The position numbers were made by a program, and so were the translations under genes. From positions 39,685,719 to 39,749,718 of the forward strand of contig OZ023216.1 in the NCBI GenBank assembly GCA_963995525.1: DNA of 64,000 nucleotides, read 5' to 3'. Below the pieces are notes generated by a model, which searched no databases, was not told the origin of the DNA, and saw only the letters and a list, made by a program, of their open reading frames with translations. Source of the DNA: Escarpia spicata (Eukaryota > Annelida > Polychaeta > Sabellida > Siboglinidae). Of the stretch, positions 1 through 17,448 are shown one piece after another (the first letter of the stretch is position 1; every line of letters begins with the position of its first letter).

Positions 1-16
1 TACATGTGTGTCCTAC

Positions 17-3000
17 CTTGAGCGCGTGTGTTGTAACTTCCGGAACATTTGGTTCTGCTGCAAAGATTGCTGGTGCAAGAGCGAATCACCTCAGCCTTTG
101 ACTCCAACACATGTCGCAGTTCTTTGTGGTTCTTGAACACCAGCATGCCAATAACGGCCCCCAGTAGCGCCGCTATCCCACCCAACGCTATGGTGAGGTA
201 CAGGGTCGTGGAGACGGAGTTGGATTCAGTGCTAGCGGCTGCAAGAAACGAGTGATATAGTAAATAACATATTGAATAATGTAGGCTTTAAACGGCTTAA
301 CCAGACAAGTGACTGAAAACTACAAAAAATACATCGAATACACACACATGCACGCACGCGCGCACGCACGCGCACTCGCACGCACATGCTCGTTCGAATC
401 ATGCGCAAGCACGCACACAAATCCATTGCACTTTATTAAAACGATATATAAATTTTACATACTTCTACAACTAAACTTCGTGGTTGGCTTTAACCAAAAA
501 CAGATACGTGAGCGAAAAATGAACAACTCGGAACACGTCCAAAACATGAAACTCTTCTGACGCTAGCACCCTCATGGCTCGTCCTATCCCAACGATCTTG
601 GTATCATTCGAAAGGATGCACCACTTTCTGCTATTCTACCGTCAACTAGATTTCCCTGTAACCGTTCATAGACCACCTATAAACGGACCTACAATCGTGA
701 TGTTTTCGGTGTTCCGTACTGTTCGGAACGATGTTGGCGGCGGGTACTGAGTACACAAAACTTCCGATTGCCGCTCTGTTTTCCTCATTTGCATATGTTC
801 AGATAGTGGTGCCTCAATCTGTAGATTCACAGTGTCAAAAACACCGGAACCGGCGCGGTTGTAGGTCCGTTTATAGTTTATTTAAGGAACGATTGTCTGG
901 AAACCATTGATACGTTTGAATGACAGAAAGCGTAAGCTTTCAAACGATATCAAGATTGGTGGGATCGGACGAACGTTAATGGCATTAGAAAAGGTGTTCT
1001 TGGGACCTGTTTTCGGTTGTTCATTTGTCGGTCGCTTATCTCTTTTTACTGTAACATGATTTAAATATGTTATCACTCTATATATTTCTGAGAAGAAGCT
1101 GAACTTACCAGGATCACTAACTGTTGAAGGAATGTGTGTCTCGTCGTCAAGATCAACGGTTGAAGTCAGGAAGCAATGGGTGAAAGTAGAGTCTACGGTC
1201 ATGTTACAGACCGGAGTGTAAAAGTTAACTCGCTGTGTGAGCACTCCGTCTATCGATACCTCTAGCCAGTACTCCGAGTTGAAAGTGAGCGAAGTCAGGC
1301 GGAACGTCATTAGCTAAAACAACAACACAATTCGTTAGTTTGCGCTTTACATAATTTGGTGAGTTACCAACACCGGTCTATCTATGATAGATAAGTGGTG
1401 ACTATCATCTTTAAATATTATAGTAACCTAGATTAACCATGGCTAATTGTGTGGCTGCGTCATTTTCCTTCACAAGAGAGCGTGGAATCAATGTAGGTCC
1501 TATTACTACAGCCAACTTGGGTAATCAATTAAATTATCTCTCAAATAAAAAATGAGTAGTCTTTCATTTTATAGAAAGTATTCGAACACTCTGTGAAGTT
1601 CGATTATATTGGCACAAGTCAAACAAATAAGTGTTTACGAATGTAACACAGTGTTTCCATTTATAACCACCAAAATAAGTCCCCTGTGTAGCAGCCCGTG
1701 TGGTCGTCTGTACTGTACAGCCTAATAGCATGATAATCGGTTCCATGGTCAGTTTTACTTTCACTGTGTTAGTCTATCCCATTTAGCATGGCGAGCACCT
1801 GTTGGTGGTGTGCGGCTAACCAGCGAAAGTAGATAATCATATGTATTATTTTGCGGGTCTTGTGGGTTTCCCTTACGTATTTTATAGACGTGTAACCCTC
1901 AGCGGCGACACGCATATCAAACTACATTTAAAATTATGCACTACTAACCATTTTAACTGTAGCCTTAATCGACGCGACGGACTGTTGACTTCGCAACCCA
2001 CAAGGTGGCACCACCGACGCAACAACCTGGCAAGACACGCGATTCCACCTCACGTTATAGCTGGTTGGCCGAATATCCATCGGCTGCGTCCAAGTGACCA
2101 GCGCCTGGACGCTGGTGTCCGCCATAACGTCAATGTTGACCAAAACCTTCAAATCTGGCACGGGCGCAGCTACATCCGGTGTCCCCAGTTGCACCGAGGA
2201 GGCCGGGGTCTCGGATTGGGGCGGAGGAGGAGGTTTCCGGTCGGCGCGCGACGAAGGCCGAATCGGCAGATGAGGGTCCTCGTAATCTTCGTAGTCATAC
2301 TCCGACCCGTCCTCGTAGTAGTCGTCGATAGCTATAGGATTATTAGATTCAAGATTCAATAACTTTATTATCCGTTTAAAACATAGCATTAAAGCGGACA
2401 CGTTGCTACCACAGATCTATATATACACCAGTAGCTGCTACTCATAGGAATGCCAGTAATAAAACTGGAAATACACAAACAATTGGTAGTACACATTATA
2501 GTCAGCATTAAAGTTGTGTAACAAAATACACTCACCACAAAATACTTCATACATACTCTGAAAACGATTTACTTAAAACTAGCATTTAAGATTAAAATGG
2601 CTGAGGACATAAGGGATTTCTTTAAAAGGTTTTTTGTTGCTAATGGTACCTTTAAACGTCTCGCTGACCGAATTTTCTGGAAAGCTGCATTCAGATGATG
2701 GACAAGATTGTAACATATCTTAGTAGCTTAAAGTGTATGCAATGCAGCTTTATATAAACTGGACAGCTGTCTCTGAGCAGAACCAATCAGTTTGCTATCT
2801 ATATTGATAATACGTGCGAGCTTTGTTGTATTCTTGCGTGGGATATTGCCGATCCACGCTATTATATTAAATGCTAACTTAATTCTAACAACCCCCTGCA
2901 CAAGAGACAGACACAGGGGGGTATAGGGGGCCTGGGGGCACATTCCCCTAGACATTTGTAACTTTGCGTGCCCGTAGATCTTTTTGAATGCGCCAACGTG

Positions 3001-3667
3001 ACCATGCCCCTTAGACCGTTGAAATGTACCCCCGTTCAGGTTACAATAAGGTGAAGTTACGCCGACGCGACGGTGACAAAATTTCGACAGCACCCGTCCC
3101 CCGCGTGTTTGATATCATAGTCTAGCCAGCCGTGAGCAAGCGGTGAAACTGAAGATTAAAAAAATCTGGCGGCGAGGCGGTGAAAAAAAATTCAACAGAA
3201 CCCCCTCGATGTCACCAGTTGAACGGAGCAGCGAGATGGGGTTACGGCGCCACGACAACGACAAATGTTAACTTTCTGTTCAGCTGCCAGTGGAGGTTTT
3301 GTGCCCCCCCCTAGACTCGGTTTTTTGATCCGCCCCTGAATTAAGAGAACGGTTATCGGACTTATAAGTTACATTCTGTGGTTCTGTGTTAGAGAGCGGA
3401 AACAACAGAGGTGAAGAGCTGTGATTGAGTAGGTAGACAATGTATGACGGAAGTACGCAGATATAGTCTCGAGTTGAACGTGACAGAACTCAATAAAGAG
3501 AAGCCCAGAACAAGACAGTAGACTATCTCCCACAGTCAGCTAATGCAAACGCATACTGTGAGGGTGTACTCCGGTCTTAACTAATTGGTAATTACGGTAG
3601 ATCATGGGTTTGATAATGATCTTGAAATCTTTTCTTGACACAGTGGGTGCTCAACATCGTGTGTGTT

Positions 3668-3707
<40 letters not shown>

Positions 3708-3720
3708 TGTGTGTGTGTGT

Positions 3721-3799
<79 letters not shown>

Positions 3800-6700
3800 T
3801 GGGGGTGCGTGCGTGCGTGCGTGTGCGTGTGTGTGCGCATGCAATTGTGTTTTGTTTCACTACATACGTCAAATGGTTTACCTGGTGCGTGTGGTTAGAT
3901 GTTACTGAGTGTATCAGAATGTCATATTATCTTTTACGCAAAAAGCGATACCTACACTACTTTAAAAACACGCGACGACAGTTTGTCATAAAGAAATTAT
4001 CCACTGTAAAATGTTAGTCTAACCTCTCGTAATCACAACAGAAAACAGAGAATAAAACACATGTTTAGAATAACGAGATCCTGAAGAATGTACTCACCCG
4101 CTGGCGGCGTGTAGCCTGGCGGGGGATAGGCGGGGGTGGTTGCAGCTGCAACCCCATCGGACACAACGGCGATTAACCTGAAGGCGACGTCTTTGAAGAG
4201 GTAGTGAGTGCCGTCCACTTTCGCCAGGTGTTCCAGAGTCTTCACAAGACAACGAGAACGAACCATAGTATGCCTCTACATTCTGACATGACGAGAACCA
4301 TTTTCATCGCAAGTGATATTCAACATCCGTCTCATATTTTTCTTAAGTAATAATAATAATAATAATTTACACAGAATTAACTATTAATTGAACATTCCTA
4401 TGACAGGCTTCCGATTGAATAGACTGTAAGAGGACGCGTGGTGTAATTTAATTGTGTTGTAGCTTCAAGGGGGTACATTTGGAGGTTGGAGGTTTCAAGG
4501 GGGTGCAGTCGGAGGATTTTGTGGTGCCTTGTGGGATTGCAGGCAGAGATGTATCAAATTAACACATATAAAAAGCAATGGAGTTGGGAAATGAACACTA
4601 GTTTCAGTGAAATACAACAGTAAGCTATGCCTAGTTACAAAAAGAGCGTACAGGAAATAATACAAATTTAAAGGTTAACAAATAAGAAATGAGACATTAT
4701 AATTATTTCTAAGAACAGTTAGGTGAAGCTGGCAGTGATACGGACGGTTTCCATAGTTCCGTAGTGACATTGACTATGACGGCAACAATGTCGACGGAGA
4801 TTGGAGGTGGGAGGTTTCAAGGGGGTGCAGTCGGAGATTGTTGTGGTGCCTAGTGGGATTGCAGTCAGAGATCTCAACAGAGGGTGTTGTAGATTTTATA
4901 GGGAGTGTCAAAGGGGGTGCAATTACAGGTTTTATTTGGAGCCTCAGATGAGTGCAGTTGTCTTTTGCAAAAGGAGGGTCCAGTTGTCTGGTGCAAAGGA
5001 GGGTGTAGTTGCCTGGTGCAAAGGAGGGAGCAGTTATCTGGTGCAAAGGAGGGTGCACTTGTTTGTTGCAAAGGAGGGTGCAGTTGTATGGTGCAAAGGA
5101 GGGACCAGTTGTCTGGTGCAAAGGAGGGTGCAGTTGTCTGGTGCAAAGAAGGGTGCGGTTGTCTGTTGAAAAGGAGTGTGCAGTTGTCTGGTGCAAAGGA
5201 GGGTGCAGTTGTCTGGTGCAAGGAGCCAGCAGTTGTCTGGTGCGAAGGAGAGTGCAGTTGTCCTTTGCAAAGGAGGGTGCAGTTGTCTGGTGCAAAGAAA
5301 GGTGCAGTTGTCTGTTGAAAAGGTGAGTGCAGTTGTCTGGTGCAAAGGAGGGAGCAGTTGTCTGGTGCAAAGGAGGGAGCAGTTGTCTGGTGCAAAGGAG
5401 GGTGCAGATGGGTTTTTGGGAGTCTGCATTCGCAGGTCGAAAAGCGCACTACTCAAATGAACAACGATACGGACATGTAACAAATTAACAAACATAAAAA
5501 GCAGTGGAGTTGGGAAGTGGTCACTAGTTTCAGTGAAATACAACAGTAAGCTACGCCTACTTACAGAAAGGACAGTTAAAATAAGTTGGCAATGACACGG
5601 ACGGTTTCCGTAGTTCCGTAGTGACATTGACTATGGTGGCAACAACGACGACGATGATATAGGTATGACGACATGTGCGTACGAACCCCCCATGGGGTAA
5701 AATAGTTCCTCTTGGACGAAAAAAGGCTTCAGTCGTAACGTTACAAATTTGTGCAGACTTACCGAGCAAAGGTATATCCAGTCTGCAGTCTCCTGATGTC
5801 GCCAAAACAACGCGTAGACGAGAAAGTATGGACTGTGTCCACTCCGAGACACTGGTGATGTCCATCCAATGACCAGCTGCGAATGACCGACAGCTAGGAA
5901 GACGGGGGTCGGGTCAAATGTCAACGATGCAGGGATGGTCTGCGTATCTGCGGACACGACAATCATTAAAAGTAAGAAAAAAACACGTTGTCCCTGAAAG
6001 AATTTATCACATCAGAAATACTTTATACAAATCATATAGGTGTATTGTGTTTTTTTCTATAAAAACAAGTTGACCACTATGATGAAAATATAATACTGAT
6101 AATATACTACTGCTACTACTACTAATAATACTACTGCTACTACTACTACTACTACTACTACTATTACTACTACTACAACTAATAATAATAATTATTATTA
6201 TTATATAATTATAATTATATTAATAGTATTTATTATCATATAGCTGATTATCATTTCTATTAATAACTGGCCAATGGAATTGTAAAATATTGTTTGCATA
6301 AATTATATATTGTTAATATTAAGTATTTTACTTGTTAGCAATCTACTGGTTGTCCTTACCTTGCTGGGTGTAGGCTACGTTGTGAATTAAAATGGTTTAA
6401 AATAAAAAACATGCCAGACTGAATAGTCGGCAGTACTGGTATAGATACTCGGCGGAGAGTACTGTCCGGGCGGTCGCTAAGACGAGATATGGGAGTGAGT
6501 GCCACGCTTCGGACAATGGATCGCGGAGGTGTAAATATTCTCGAGTCGGCCTGACGGTGCTCAACGAAGTGCGAGGTCAAGAGCAAGACTACAGAGTATT
6601 TAGCCAGGGGAACGCCCATTGTGACGGCACACTTCGCCCCTAATTAATTGGATTTGATAATGATCTAGTAGTTAGACTTTCCTGCTCTGGTGAGTCAATC

Positions 6701-8593
6701 ACTGTAAACCAATACGTGGAGTCTAAGTCTACACAAGTGGTCGACTTACCTTCGTCGTGAAGTTCCGTGAAGTTGCAGGCGGCGCGACACCCAGGTGGCT
6801 GAAATTAGACAATTGTATTAGATGACAAACATTTAAATACACATTTCACGCCGTATTTCTTTACTGTTGGTTCGAGAGGATGGTTTCATTAGTGACTGAA
6901 CGATCGGCTCGCGACAACGAGCAAAACACTTGAATGCAGACATAACGTAAGCTCAAACCAGTGGGACGCAGTGGAACACAACAGCTTTGTCATCTGAGTG
7001 TATTGTTTTTATTTGAGTAGCTGACAGAACGTGTGTACGAGTTTATGGGACCTGCGAGTGTACGACTGAATGGACGAACGGACGAACAAACTAACGCATG
7101 AACGAACGAACGAACAAACAAACGAACGAACAAACGGACAAACGAATGTTTACTTTATTTTGATTTATTGCTTTTTTGGCTTTTTATAATTGTTTTGTAC
7201 ATGTTTTATATCAACGTTGCACTATGACTTTACTTATTTATTATAAATATACCTTTAATAATTATCTTTAAACAACATGTTTTTAGATTTAATATATTAT
7301 CATATAATCGTTTGAGTTAATTTTTCATCATTTCATAACTTATCTATGACGCGCATGTATATAGGTATGTATTTTAAGCGCCTCCGAATGGATTTAGCTG
7401 GATTTATGTTCCGGTAAGTATTTTATTATTGTATTATTATAACGCTCTAACAACTCACACATATAAAGTCGTTGTGGGTGTCGCACACGTGACTCCAGGC
7501 TTCATGTGACGTGTATAGCTTCTCACACATCTTCCAACACTGAACGCGAACGAAACATTCATAACAATTATATTCTGAAATGCGAAACAGTTTAGGCCAC
7601 ACAGCAAAGTATATTGTGTTCGCAGGAGCCTGTGCAGGAAAGAGAACACGAAGCAACACGAACAAATACACCCATGAAATATGTGATTGTTCATTATTTC
7701 AAGTAATAAATAATGCTATGTTGGTAAAGTTAGCTGCATAAACATGCATGTCAAACAATTAGAGTATTACGTATTATTACACGAGTCACATTGTATTGTT
7801 GCGTGTATATTTACCATAGTACAACCAGCGTCATCGTCGCATGCCGAGTCAGTGGCTGGCGCTTCCAAGAACTACGACAGAAGAGAATGTAAACAAGCGT
7901 AATGACGGAGCAAACCCTTTACACATTTCAACAACAAAAATAAACTGATTATGATTCACAATCGTAGACAGTGAAATGCAAAGGGTATTCCTTTCTCGAC
8001 TGCCAATACCCACGTAGAAGTAGAACAACCAAAGATTCAGACTCAATTATTATAAACAGGAAAATACACCCATTTCAATCAGATTTAAACGTCACTGTCT
8101 TGTCTTGTGTCAAGCGCGCGCGTACCCTATTAATCGACGCAACACTTCGGGTATGGAATATTGTACAATATGTCTCGTGGGATCGATTGAGCCGGATAAG
8201 TGTCCGAGGTCGCATTGTTTAATTCTCAATATCCCGAATACATACGCCCAGTCCATTGAAACTAGGCGGGATTAGCCCGTGATCAGCAAAACTGTGTTGA
8301 CGGTAAAGTGGTAAAGTCCCTTGATTGGCGAAGGACACAGGGCGTATTACCGACCATTGGGGCATTCTTTCAAAACGCAGCAAGCTCAAGCAAATTTGCG
8401 ATAATATAATATCGTCCCGTTGTATTTCCAAAAGTCATACTGATGCTTAGTATTTCGAAATATGTTGGAAAGAACATACCTTTCTTACGCAGCTGGATTG
8501 GCATCTCACAACTATGATCCAACCGGCTTCATCTAAACACACGGTGCCTTGCATCACGACAAAAGTGACACAGACAAAGAACAACCACGACAT
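17..8593 (-). CDS. anos1-like: Anosmin-1-like membrane protein, copy A, exons 1-9 (3' end missing)
   Basis: Partial gene on the minus strand. Exons in transcript order are 8480-8593, 7815-7871, 7459-7629, 6750-6798, 5763-5947, 4098-4239, 1949-2331, 1109-1313 and 17-238. Every junction has AG before and GT after, and the phases agree throughout. The last coding exon lies left of the window, so about 103 residues of the cytoplasmic tail are not seen. All nine exons appear identical to those of gene B at the protein level. There is no frameshift or stop in any exon, so this looks intact. If the region arose by tandem duplication with a junction near 17889, the missing exon should equal 22521-22834. 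The gene lies upstream of B and C in plus coordinates, in the same orientation. Confidence 0.8.
2332..4097. other. Intron 6 of gene A, with a TG microsatellite
   Basis: Non-coding 1.77 kb between exons 6 and 7 (B: 25732-27491; C: 52178-53919). It holds an imperfect TG/TA/CGTG tract at 3661-3838 and two G-rich and C-rich stretches near 2890-3010 and 3300. Open frames here are low-complexity or not conserved: the 121-codon frame at 2728-3093 is broken in copy C by a small insertion. I see no mobile-element signature. Confidence 0.6.
3661..3838. repeat. TG microsatellite in intron 6, gene A
   Basis: Imperfect (TG)n with interspersed TATG and a CGTG end. It is 6 bases longer than the tract of copy B and much longer than that of copy C. 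The His/Thr and Cys/Val open frames on its two strands are artefacts. Confidence 0.95.
4952..5408. repeat. 25-bp minisatellite in intron 5, gene A
   Basis: About 18 tandem units of a 25-base motif (GGTGCAGTTGTCTGGTGCAA plus AGGAG), with unit-specific variants. The array lies between exons 5 and 6. Related GGTGCAG sequence occurs at 4470-4540 and 4800-4960. Because the unit is not a multiple of three, the array is open in several frames. These frames are not genes. Confidence 0.93.
6105..6190. repeat. CTA/TAA trinucleotide tract in intron 4, gene A
   Basis: (CTA)n with CTG and ATA interruptions, followed by a TAATAA / TTATTA A+T-rich stretch to about 6240. Confidence 0.9.
7072..7147. repeat. 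GAAC tetranucleotide tract in intron 3, gene A
   Basis: Imperfect (GAAC/GAAT)n between exons 3 and 4. Counterparts are at 30478-30553 (B) and 56917-56992 (C), with little length change. Confidence 0.88.
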
Positions 8594-9542
8594 TCTGATG
8601 GATTCACAAGTATTGCCCTAACGAGACGATCTCTGTCTCGGCGCCGTTGTGGTGTCTCCATCAGTGTGGTTGCTGCATTGTATACCCGAATATCGCAACA
8701 CACGTGCCTTACCAAAACTGCGCCTTGTCCAATGTCGTGGGTGTGAACGAAGCCATTCACTCGCCGGAGTCAGTTACTCGCCAAATGCTAACGAAACTGT
8801 TGCAGAGTTCCTAAGCGGATTACTTGAGCAGTTGAGCAGATGTCTGAGCTTCGATAGCCCAGAAAGAATGGAGACCGGTGAAACGACACTCGCGAAAACT
8901 TCCACCACGTGGGCTATGAAAATTGCAACTGCGTCGACCTTTTGGCGATGTAATTGGGGTAAATGAGTCGTTTATGCGATGTATTGATAGCTTCCATTGC
9001 CAGAACTTACTTGTAATTTATAGATAAACGAACGTATCATGCTTGTCCCCTTTTCAGCGCATTCCAAAGCGCAAGGGGTATATTTATTGAAGATGTTCGC
9101 AGCAGACATTAAAAACGAAAACATAAATTTGTAATGCCGAATACACGCCAAAGATAGTATACTTTTTAAAGTACTGTAATATAAGCAATATCAAAAAGTG
9201 TTGAATATAACTTTCGGTGTATACTACTATTGAATTGGAGTAAAAATATGTATATTGTAAATACTTGTAAAATAATAGAAAATGCGTCGTAACCCGGGTG
9301 GGGGGTTGACTCCACGAATATATGTGTGGCGCTGGATATATGATTATCCTACAATATTTCGGCAAGGGGTACTGCTGGAGTTTTTTATGAGCCTCAAGCG
9401 GGTCACAGTTGTTGTTTTGGTGAGCCACGGATGAGGGGCTGCGGTTGTCGTGGTTTTGGTGAGCCTCAAGTGGGGTGCAACTGAAAGGTATTGGCGAGTC
9501 TACCATTCACCATGTTCTGATACCTATGACATATATTATAGT
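8594..9542. other. 5' flank of gene A, no further gene seen
   Basis: Sequence upstream of the gene A start codon (B: 32000-32948; C: 58443-59391). It should hold the 5' UTR and promoter, but I see no convincing TATA box or initiator. Bases 9133-9542 contain a stretch, including degenerate GTGCAGTTGT-type repeat sequence near 9375-9480, that occurs again at 15523-15902. Confidence 0.5.
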
Positions 9543-13136
<3,594 letters not shown>

Positions 13137-14035
13137 TCGACTGAGTACAGGATCATGATAGATTGGAGCAGGTCACCGGTTCATCTCCACTTCATTCATT
13201 ATAATGCCAGTAACCTTACTCAGAAATATTACATATGCATGGTTTTGTATGCTGTCATGCCACCGTCCACGGTTGTGTACGCAGCTTGGCTTAGAGAGTG
13301 GACATAGCTCGTGGCCAGCCAGGGTGCTGTCGAAACTACCAGAGTGTGAAGCTCACGGCAGATTAAATAACATTATTTGCAGTGCTCATTGTCTCAAACA
13401 ATTAGCATGGAAGAGTCATTCTGGCGAACGACTATGCGACGGCGAGTGTTATGAGTGACTTTTCGGGGAAAGGAGCCTACTCAAGGGAGACGAATTGGGT
13501 AAGTCTGCTTGTATCGTGAAGAACGGAGATATTCGCAGGAAACGTGGCAGGCAACCATTTCTATAGTGTAGCACTGAGTGGACCGTCCACGAATAAGGCA
13601 ATCACTGGAGTCCATTCACACACTGTCACTCTCACACACATGCACGCACAAACACACCTTTCTCTCTTTGTCTCTCTCTCCTCCCTCTTCCCCCTTCTAT
13701 CTCTCATTCCATCCCTCCCACAATCTCTCTTTTAACCCTCCCTCCCCTCTCTCGCCCTCCCCCCTCATTCTCTCCCCTCCCTCCGCTCTCACGTCTTTTA
13801 TTTTCTTACTGACTGTTTTGATGTCGCGTATACGAAAACTTAGGGACCTATTTGCATTGTTTGCTGTGTCGTTGATGTGTAACTCCGGGTATTGCCGCCT
13901 GTGGTAGCGGGGCCTGGGTATTTCACAGTGTAACACTCGTGAGGGTGTCTGTGCAATTAGTAAGGCGATTTCACTTTCACTAGTCTGCGCGTTGCGCTCA
14001 GGACATTAAAGTAAAGTAAGTTCTTATATAGCGCA
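13137..14035. repeat. Copy of the right part of the 2-kb module, unit A
   Basis: Starts at GTCGACTGAGTACAGGATCA, runs through a polypyrimidine CT tract (about 13660-13800) and ends at ATATAGCGCAGTAT. Homologous segments are 18735-19732 (A), 36542-37440, 42228-42657 plus continuation, and 44293-45290 (B), and 61752-62648 (C). The 84-codon frame at 13204-13458 recurs in every copy with frame-neutral and frame-breaking changes. I do not regard it as a gene. Confidence 0.75.
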
Positions 14036-14202
14036 GTATTCACAAACATATGGTAAATTCAAATATTTAAAATAATTATTCCTTTTCAAACTATACAGCT
14101 TAACCAACATCGTACGTGGAAAATACACACAATTGCAATAAACATACCCTACACTTAACAACTTTCAGTTCCCCCATGTCTTCCCCATTGTCATTGTAGC
14201 TC

Positions 14203-14386
14203 TGTGACATTCTCGTAACGACACGATTTAATAAAGGAAACAGGTTTAATCACAAAGCCAACACCGAATACAAAACAGGCAACCCGCGTCACACCTCTCC
14301 TCCTCCGCGCTCGTGCACACCGCTCTCCCGTGCCGGAGTCCCGCATGGGTGTCACAATTTGTGCAGACAGGGGGATCCATATCACA
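14203..14386 (-). mobile_element. Probable LTR of a retrotransposon fragment, unit A
   Basis: A 184-base segment that on the minus strand begins TGTGATATGGATCC and ends GAGAATGTCACA, giving TGTGA...TCACA ends. It is directly preceded on that strand by a purine-rich tract (AAAGGGAGGGGGAA, 14387-14400), as expected for a polypurine tract before a 3' LTR. It interrupts a copy of the module sequence at GTAGCTC. I found no second LTR, no gag/pol frame and no target-site duplication. It looks like a truncated element. Confidence 0.5.
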
Positions 14387-14400
14387 TTCCCCCTCCCTTT

Positions 14401-15522
14401 AACACGTTCGTCCACGAACGAAACTCATGGATCCTTCCAAGATCACGATATATAACAAGTGTATACAATTATGCAGAACAATTCGAGAAAGAAAGAACAA
14501 CAAATTGATTATGCAACGTCCTTCATGAAATATAAATGTTCATCATTGTCCGGAGAATGTTCGCATACGTAGATTAAGTGTCCGTTAACTAACACATATC
14601 AAGCATCGTTGATGAAAGTAACTGCACCATATATAGCGAATGGTCTGGGGTGATGGTGGCGATATAAGCAACGTCCAATGTCATTTTCTTGACTGTAGCG
14701 GCACCCTCGCAAACTGTGACGACGCACTGGATACGGTGAGTGTGTACGACCATGGCACTACACTTTCTGGTGCTGGGATGTCTTCAGTATGGAGACATCT
14801 CGCCATGTGTAACAAGTTTGAACTCCCTTTTTACCCTATCAGCATGAGTACGAGCCTAGGGATAAGTTGATCGCCAGACGTGTCGTCAAGAATTTAGTGT
14901 CCAGCAGGGAAGATTCTTCCTCCAGATGACTGCCTCGTGCTCTGTCAACAGTTGCTAGTGCAAGTAGGCAACCGCACTAGAGATGGCCGTGACACTAAAA
15001 CAAACTAAAATACATGGCATAGAACAATGTTAACCAAAAAAATAAAAAATAAAAAATTCAACAAGTACATCCACACCATATTTGGCAAGGCACTCTCAAC
15101 CAAGCTTACACACGACAGTAATGTACCAAACAAAATTGATACAAAGGTTACTGTCTGCCTGGAAACCAATAACACGGTATTCCACAGGCGAATGTGTTTC
15201 AAATGTGGAACTGACGAAGCAGAGCACGGTTACTGCATTATCATTCTACCATGTTAAGTGCAACAGATTCTTTTAAAACACTAAGGCGACCAAACTATGG
15301 CGTGAGTAGCTTTCTTCACTGCTGGTGAGTGATGTCAGACTGCGTGCAACTGCTAACAGAAATCTGCATATCCATCATGTCACCCACAGTTTCCGAGACA
15401 TCGCAGGAGAAAGTCATACATCTGTCCTAGCACTCGTTCAAAGACTAACACATTTACTTTGTTTCGCCCAAGATTACGAGCATGTACTCAGCGATGTGTT
15501 GACCTATAGATCAAACGAGTGC
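14401..15522. other. Unassigned sequence next to the LTR fragment, unit A
   Basis: About 1.1 kb found only in A and B (B: 37806-38927). It may be internal sequence of the LTR element or older host DNA. The short open frames (up to about 77 codons) show no retroviral-type motif and I assign none of them. Confidence 0.45.
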
Positions 15523-15902
15523 CGAGTACACGCCAAAGACAATATAAGCAATATCTAAAAGTGTTGCATATAAATTTCGGTGTATACTAATATTGAATTG
15601 GAGTAAAAGTATGTATGTTATAAATACTTGTAATATAGTAGAAAAATGCGTCGGAACCCGGGGGGGTTGACTCCACGAATATTTGGGTGGCGCTGGATAT
15701 ATGATTATCCTACAATATTTCGTCAAGGGGTGCTGCTGGAGTTTTTATGAGCCTCAAACGGGGCAGTTGTTGTTTTGGTGAGCCACGGGGGAGGGGTGCA
15801 GTTGTCGTGTTTTTGGTGAGCCTCAAGTGGGGTGCAATTGAAAGGTATTGGCGAGTCTACCATTCACCATGTTCTGATACCTATGGCATATATTATAGTG
15901 CA

Positions 15903-17223
<1,321 letters not shown>

Positions 17224-17397
17224 GCACTGAGTGGACCGGCCACGAATAAGGCAATCACTGAAGTCCATTCACACACTGCCACTCTCGCACACATGCACGC
17301 ACAAACACACCTTTCTCTTCTCCATCTTCCCCCTTCTATCTCTCTATCTCTCTCATTCCATCCCTCCAACAATCTCTCTTTTTAAACCTCCCTCCCT

Positions 17398-17448
<51 letters not shown>

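Noticed and set aside
1841..2362. 173-codon plus-strand frame opposite exon 7
   Set aside because: It is the antisense shadow of a well-supported FN3 exon, with no features of its own.
2728..3093. 121-codon minus frame in intron 6
   Set aside because: It is broken in copy C by a small insertion and rearrangement near 52750-52790, and shows no domain or splice match.
4952..5408. CRISPR-like look of regularly spaced near-identical repeats
   Set aside because: Units are directly adjacent with no spacers, vary internally, and lie in an intron of an animal gene.
4774..5627. Overlapping Cys-rich and Pro-rich open frames on both strands in intron 5 (and at 28168-29021 and 54593-55447)
   Set aside because: They arise from the 25-bp minisatellite read in several frames. 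Frame lengths change between copies and no splice site links them to the gene.
6356..6619. Signal-peptide-like frame MGVPLAKYSVVLLLTSHF with a good donor at 6360 in intron 4, as an alternative first exon
   Set aside because: Its phase does not fit exon 5, and a one-base insertion in copy C (56231-56464) changes the frame, whereas all true exons are preserved.
13204..13458. 84-codon frame recurring in each unit (also 36609, 42297, 44362, 61824) as a possible small conserved protein
   Set aside because: It recurs only because the module recurs. The copies differ by indels that shift the frame (for example 18738-19056), and there is no splice or start context.
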